This document shows, piece by piece, positions 31,748 through 33,543 of a DNA stretch of 33,543 bases (positions are counted from its first letter, which is position 1; each line of letters begins with the position of its first letter). Position numbers and translations under genes: made by a program. The stretch lies in NCBI GenBank assembly GCA_044433365.1, contig JAWXTR010000017.1:1-33543 (forward strand), read 5' to 3'. Under the pieces are notes generated by a model. The model did not search any database. It had not been told where the DNA came from and was given only the letters and a program-made list of their open reading frames with translations. The DNA comes from CAMQVM01 sp044433365 (GTDB taxonomy: Bacteria; Bacteroidota; Bacteroidia; Bacteroidales; Rikenellaceae).

Positions 31748-31789
31748 TTGGCATTAATCATCAATCATTAATCATAAATAATTAAAAAG

Positions 31790-32902
31790 ATGAAACATCA
31801 CGAAGATCATCACAAAGAGATATTTAAAGATAGTGCACTACAGGTAAATAGTGGTATTGAGCAGCCACCAATCACAAATCCTTACTACAAAAAGGTAAAA
31901 CGTGCAAAACTATCGGTCGATGACTATGTAAAGGGAATTTTGGATGGAAATATCACCATCCTAAGTCAGGCGATTACTCTTGTCGAGAGCCTACGTCCCG
32001 ACCACCACATTATGGCACAGCAAATTATCGAAAAGTGTCTGCCTCATAGTGGGAAGTCAATTAGAATTGGTATTACTGGAGTTCCGGGGGCTGGTAAATC
32101 TACATTTATCGAGGCTATAGGCGATAAAATAATCGATTTAGACCACAAACTAGCAGTGCTTGCTATCGACCCAAGTTCAGAAAAGAGTAAAGGCTCTATT
32201 CTTGGTGATAAAACACGTATGGAGACTCTTGTACACAACAAAAATGCCTTTATTCGTCCTTCACCTTCGGCTGGCTCACTGGGTGGTGTTGCTCGTAAAA
32301 CTCGTGAAACCGTGATTTTGTGTGAAGCGGCAGGTTTTGATGTAATCTTTATCGAAACTGTAGGGGTAGGGCAATCGGAAACTGCTGTACACTCTATGGT
32401 CGACCTGTTTTTGATGCTTCAAATATCTGGTGCTGGCGATGAACTACAGGGTATTAAACGTGGTATTATGGAGATGGCCGATATTGTGGCGGTAACCAAG
32501 TGCGATGGTGAAAATGTTACTCGTGCACAGCTTACACGTAGCCACTTCTTAAACGCTCTTCACCTTTTCCCACTTCCTGAATCAGAGTGGAAAGCAGAGG
32601 TGTACACCTGCTCTTCTACCGAGCAGACTGGGCTAATGGAGGTGTGGGATGCAGTAGAGCGATATATGAGCCATGTAAACACAAACCGATATTTTGATGT
32701 AAATAGAAACAGACAGGCTAAATATTGGATGAATGAGACTATTCGTGAAACACTGCTTGGTAATTTCTATAATAATCCCGAAATCAAAGCAATGCTTACC
32801 ACTGTTGAAAAACAGGTGCTCGATAATAAATTAAGTTCGTTTGTAGCTGCAAAAGAGCTTTTGGATAGTTATTATGGTAGCAGTGCAGCGGAGAATAAAT
32901 AG
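31790..32902 (+). CDS. meaB: Methylmalonyl-CoA mutase-associated GTPase MeaB
   Basis: A 370-residue G3E-family GTPase chaperone that loads and protects the adenosylcobalamin cofactor of methylmalonyl-CoA mutase. P-loop GVPGAGKST at 97-105, AIDPSSEKSKGSILGDKTRM (switch region with the family's DPSS motif), FIRPSPSAGSLGGVARKTRE, the Walker B FIETVGVGQSE, and the base-specificity motif VTKCDGEN. The N-terminal 90 residues and C-terminal dimerisation arm are complete. The mutase genes mutA/mutB are not in this window. The old name ArgK applies to the same family, but a kinase role is not supported. The upstream 42 bases after the MITE-like element contain ATCATTAATCAT-like repeats and no clear promoter. 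Confidence 0.96.
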   Translation: MKHHEDHHKEIFKDSALQVNSGIEQPPITNPYYKKVKRAKLSVDDYVKGILDGNITILSQAITLVESLRPDHHIMAQQIIEKCLPHSGKSIRIGITGVPGAGKSTFIEAIGDKIIDLDHKLAVLAIDPSSEKSKGSILGDKTRMETLVHNKNAFIRPSPSAGSLGGVARKTRETVILCEAAGFDVIFIETVGVGQSETAVHSMVDLFLMLQISGAGDELQGIKRGIMEMADIVAVTKCDGENVTRAQLTRSHFLNALHLFPLPESEWKAEVYTCSSTEQTGLMEVWDAVERYMSHVNTNRYFDVNRNRQAKYWMNETIRETLLGNFYNNPEIKAMLTTVEKQVLDNKLSSFVAAKELLDSYYGSSAAENK

Positions 32903-32933
32903 TGGGAACTCCCCGAGTAAATTTTAATTTTTT

Positions 32934-33083
32934 ATGGAAGAGAATAAGCAGAAAAAAAGGAATATTATTATGATGCTGATACTAGCATTAGCGTTTATTG
33001 TAGGAATCCTTACAAGATGGGATGAGACTAAAAATGCTGTTACAGAAAGTATTAATAATTATTTCGAAATAGATAAGAAATAA
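32934..33083 (+). CDS. Small single-span membrane protein, unknown function
   Basis: A 49-residue reading frame, 31 bases after the meaB stop. It begins with the charged MEENKQKKRN, then one hydrophobic span (about 11-27, IIMMLILALAFIVGIL), then a short polar tail ending YFEIDKK. Positive charges before the span predict a cytoplasmic N-terminus. The frame, spacing and protein-like layout support a real gene, probably co-transcribed with meaB. I do not recognise the family. Confidence 0.6.
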   Translation: MEENKQKKRNIIMMLILALAFIVGILTRWDETKNAVTESINNYFEIDKK

Positions 33084-33107
33084 ATTGGTGAAAAAATTTA
33101 TGAAAAA

Positions 33108-33139
33108 TTTGGATAAATAAAATATATTATCTACCTTTG
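33108..33139 (+). promoter_or_regulatory. Promoter of the tRNA-Arg pair
   Basis: TTTG (33108-33111), a 20-base spacer and TACCTTTG (33132-33139) match the Bacteroidota consensus closely. The start would fall near 33146, about 37 bases before the first tRNA. This is the best promoter in the window. Confidence 0.7.
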
Positions 33140-33182
33140 CATCGCAAATGAGAGTTAGCATATATGTTAACACGATGTAAAT

Positions 33183-33256
33183 GGCACCGTAGCTTAATTG
33201 AATAGAGCATCTGACTACGGATCAGAAGGTTACAGGTTTGAGTCCTGTCGGTGTCA
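33183..33256 (+). tRNA. tRNA-Arg (ACG), copy 1
   Basis: 74 bases with a 7-bp acceptor stem (GGCACCG/CGGTGTC, one G-T), D-stem GCTT/GAGC (one G-T), anticodon stem TCTGA/TCAGA with loop CTACGGA (anticodon ACG), variable loop AGGTT and T-stem ACAGG/CCTGT. The discriminator base is A, and CCA is not encoded. A34 must be converted to inosine by TadA to read CGU, CGC and CGA. The D-loop has A at position 19 and the T-loop T at 56, in place of the near-invariant G19 and C56. Confidence 0.96.
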
Positions 33257-33321
33257 CAATTTACCAATCGTTTAATTTCAAAGTTTGCAAATAAAATAAA
33301 TTATCTTTCGAGATAATATTC

Positions 33322-33395
33322 GGCACCGTAGCTTAATTGAATAGAGCATCTGACTACGGATCAGAAGGTTACAGGTTTGAGTCCTGTCGGTGTCA
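33322..33395 (+). tRNA. tRNA-Arg (ACG), copy 2
   Basis: Identical over all 74 bases to the copy at 33183-33256, including A19 and T56. The 65-base spacer contains no clear terminator, so both are probably cut from one precursor made from the promoter at 33108-33139. Confidence 0.96.
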
Positions 33396-33400
33396 CTTTA

Positions 33401-33430
33401 AAGGTCAATCTAAAAGATTGACCTTTTTTT
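33401..33430 (+). terminator. Intrinsic terminator after the tRNA pair
   Basis: AAGGTCAATC pairs perfectly with GATTGACCTT around a TAAAA loop, followed by TTTTT. It starts five bases after the second tRNA. Confidence 0.9.
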
Positions 33431-33504
33431 GACAAAACTCCTTTGCGGATTTGTTGGGGGGTCATTCTGGCTCATTCTCAAAATTCTTTTACCGAACTCT
33501 GTAG

Positions 33505-33524
33505 AGACGTTAGGTCTAACGTCT
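33505..33524. repeat. Small palindrome at the right edge
   Basis: AGACGTTAG, GT, CTAACGTCT: a perfect 9-bp inverted repeat close to the window end. A related fragment (TAGACGTTGT ... GGTCTCTACG) lies at 25385-25411. The other bases from 33431 to the end hold no gene that I can see. Confidence 0.55.
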
Positions 33525-33543
33525 GAAATCGAACTAAGTCTAA

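Noticed and set aside
31790..32902. meaB as an arginine/ornithine transport kinase (ArgK)
   Set aside because: This is an outdated family label; the motifs are those of the MeaB GTPase and no transport genes are nearby.
32903..32922. Repeat terminus after meaB (GTGGGAACTCCCCGAG)
   Set aside because: Only a short local palindrome is present with no partner arm of the family; too little to call.

Overview
This window is AT-rich chromosome from a member of Bacteroidota, most likely Bacteroidales. The evidence is several sites of the TTTG/TAnnTTTG promoter type, a general lack of strong Shine-Dalgarno sequences, DUF4270 and DUF4369/TlpA-like lipoproteins, a PorT-like outer-membrane barrel, and a V-type ATPase operon in the order E-DUF2764-A-B-D-I-K. 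I cannot place it below order level from sequence reading alone. No phage, conjugative module, CRISPR array or full insertion sequence was seen; the content is mostly housekeeping.

Layout. 162-6044 (minus strand): a MATE exporter, two family-2 glycosyltransferases, a small outer-membrane beta-barrel, LpxH-type lipid A hydrolase, and a thioredoxin-fold lipoprotein that lacks the CxxC motif. 6390-12874 (plus strand): a one-domain glycogen/starch-synthase-like protein, a DUF4270 lipoprotein, DNA topoisomerase I with a histone-H1-like tail, and a BaiN/HI0933-type flavoprotein. 12977-13732 (minus): a predicted lipid-anchored beta-carbonic anhydrase with a His-rich insert. 14019-22018 (minus): the V-ATPase operon, ending at a strong terminator; upstream on the same strand are a lipid A-type acyltransferase, an inositol-monophosphatase family enzyme and endonuclease IV. 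25450-30024 (minus): leuA-leuC-leuD-leuB, a complete isopropylmalate branch of leucine synthesis, ending in a perfect 21-bp terminator hairpin. 30223-31515 (minus): a second MATE exporter. 31790-33430 (plus): meaB, a 49-residue membrane peptide, and two identical tRNA-Arg(ACG) genes closed by a terminator.

The most notable structure lies between the genes. One family of modular palindromic repeats, with ends close to AGGGAACTTCTAA/TTAGAAGTTCCCT, occurs about ten times. It has ~165-bp long forms with a GC-rich centre and 40-48-bp short forms that look like internal deletions of the long forms across ATTTT microhomology. Copies overlap stop codons and sit inside the V-ATPase operon and the leu leader. 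A second, unrelated 167-bp hairpin element (MITE-like, TA-flanked) occurs twice in the same orientation at 97% identity, at the two ends of the leu/MATE block. Other points of interest are a V-ATPase rotor subunit that keeps all five Na+ ligands of the Enterococcus hirae NtpK ring, and a tRNA-Arg in which the near-invariant G19-C56 tertiary pair appears replaced by A19-U56.
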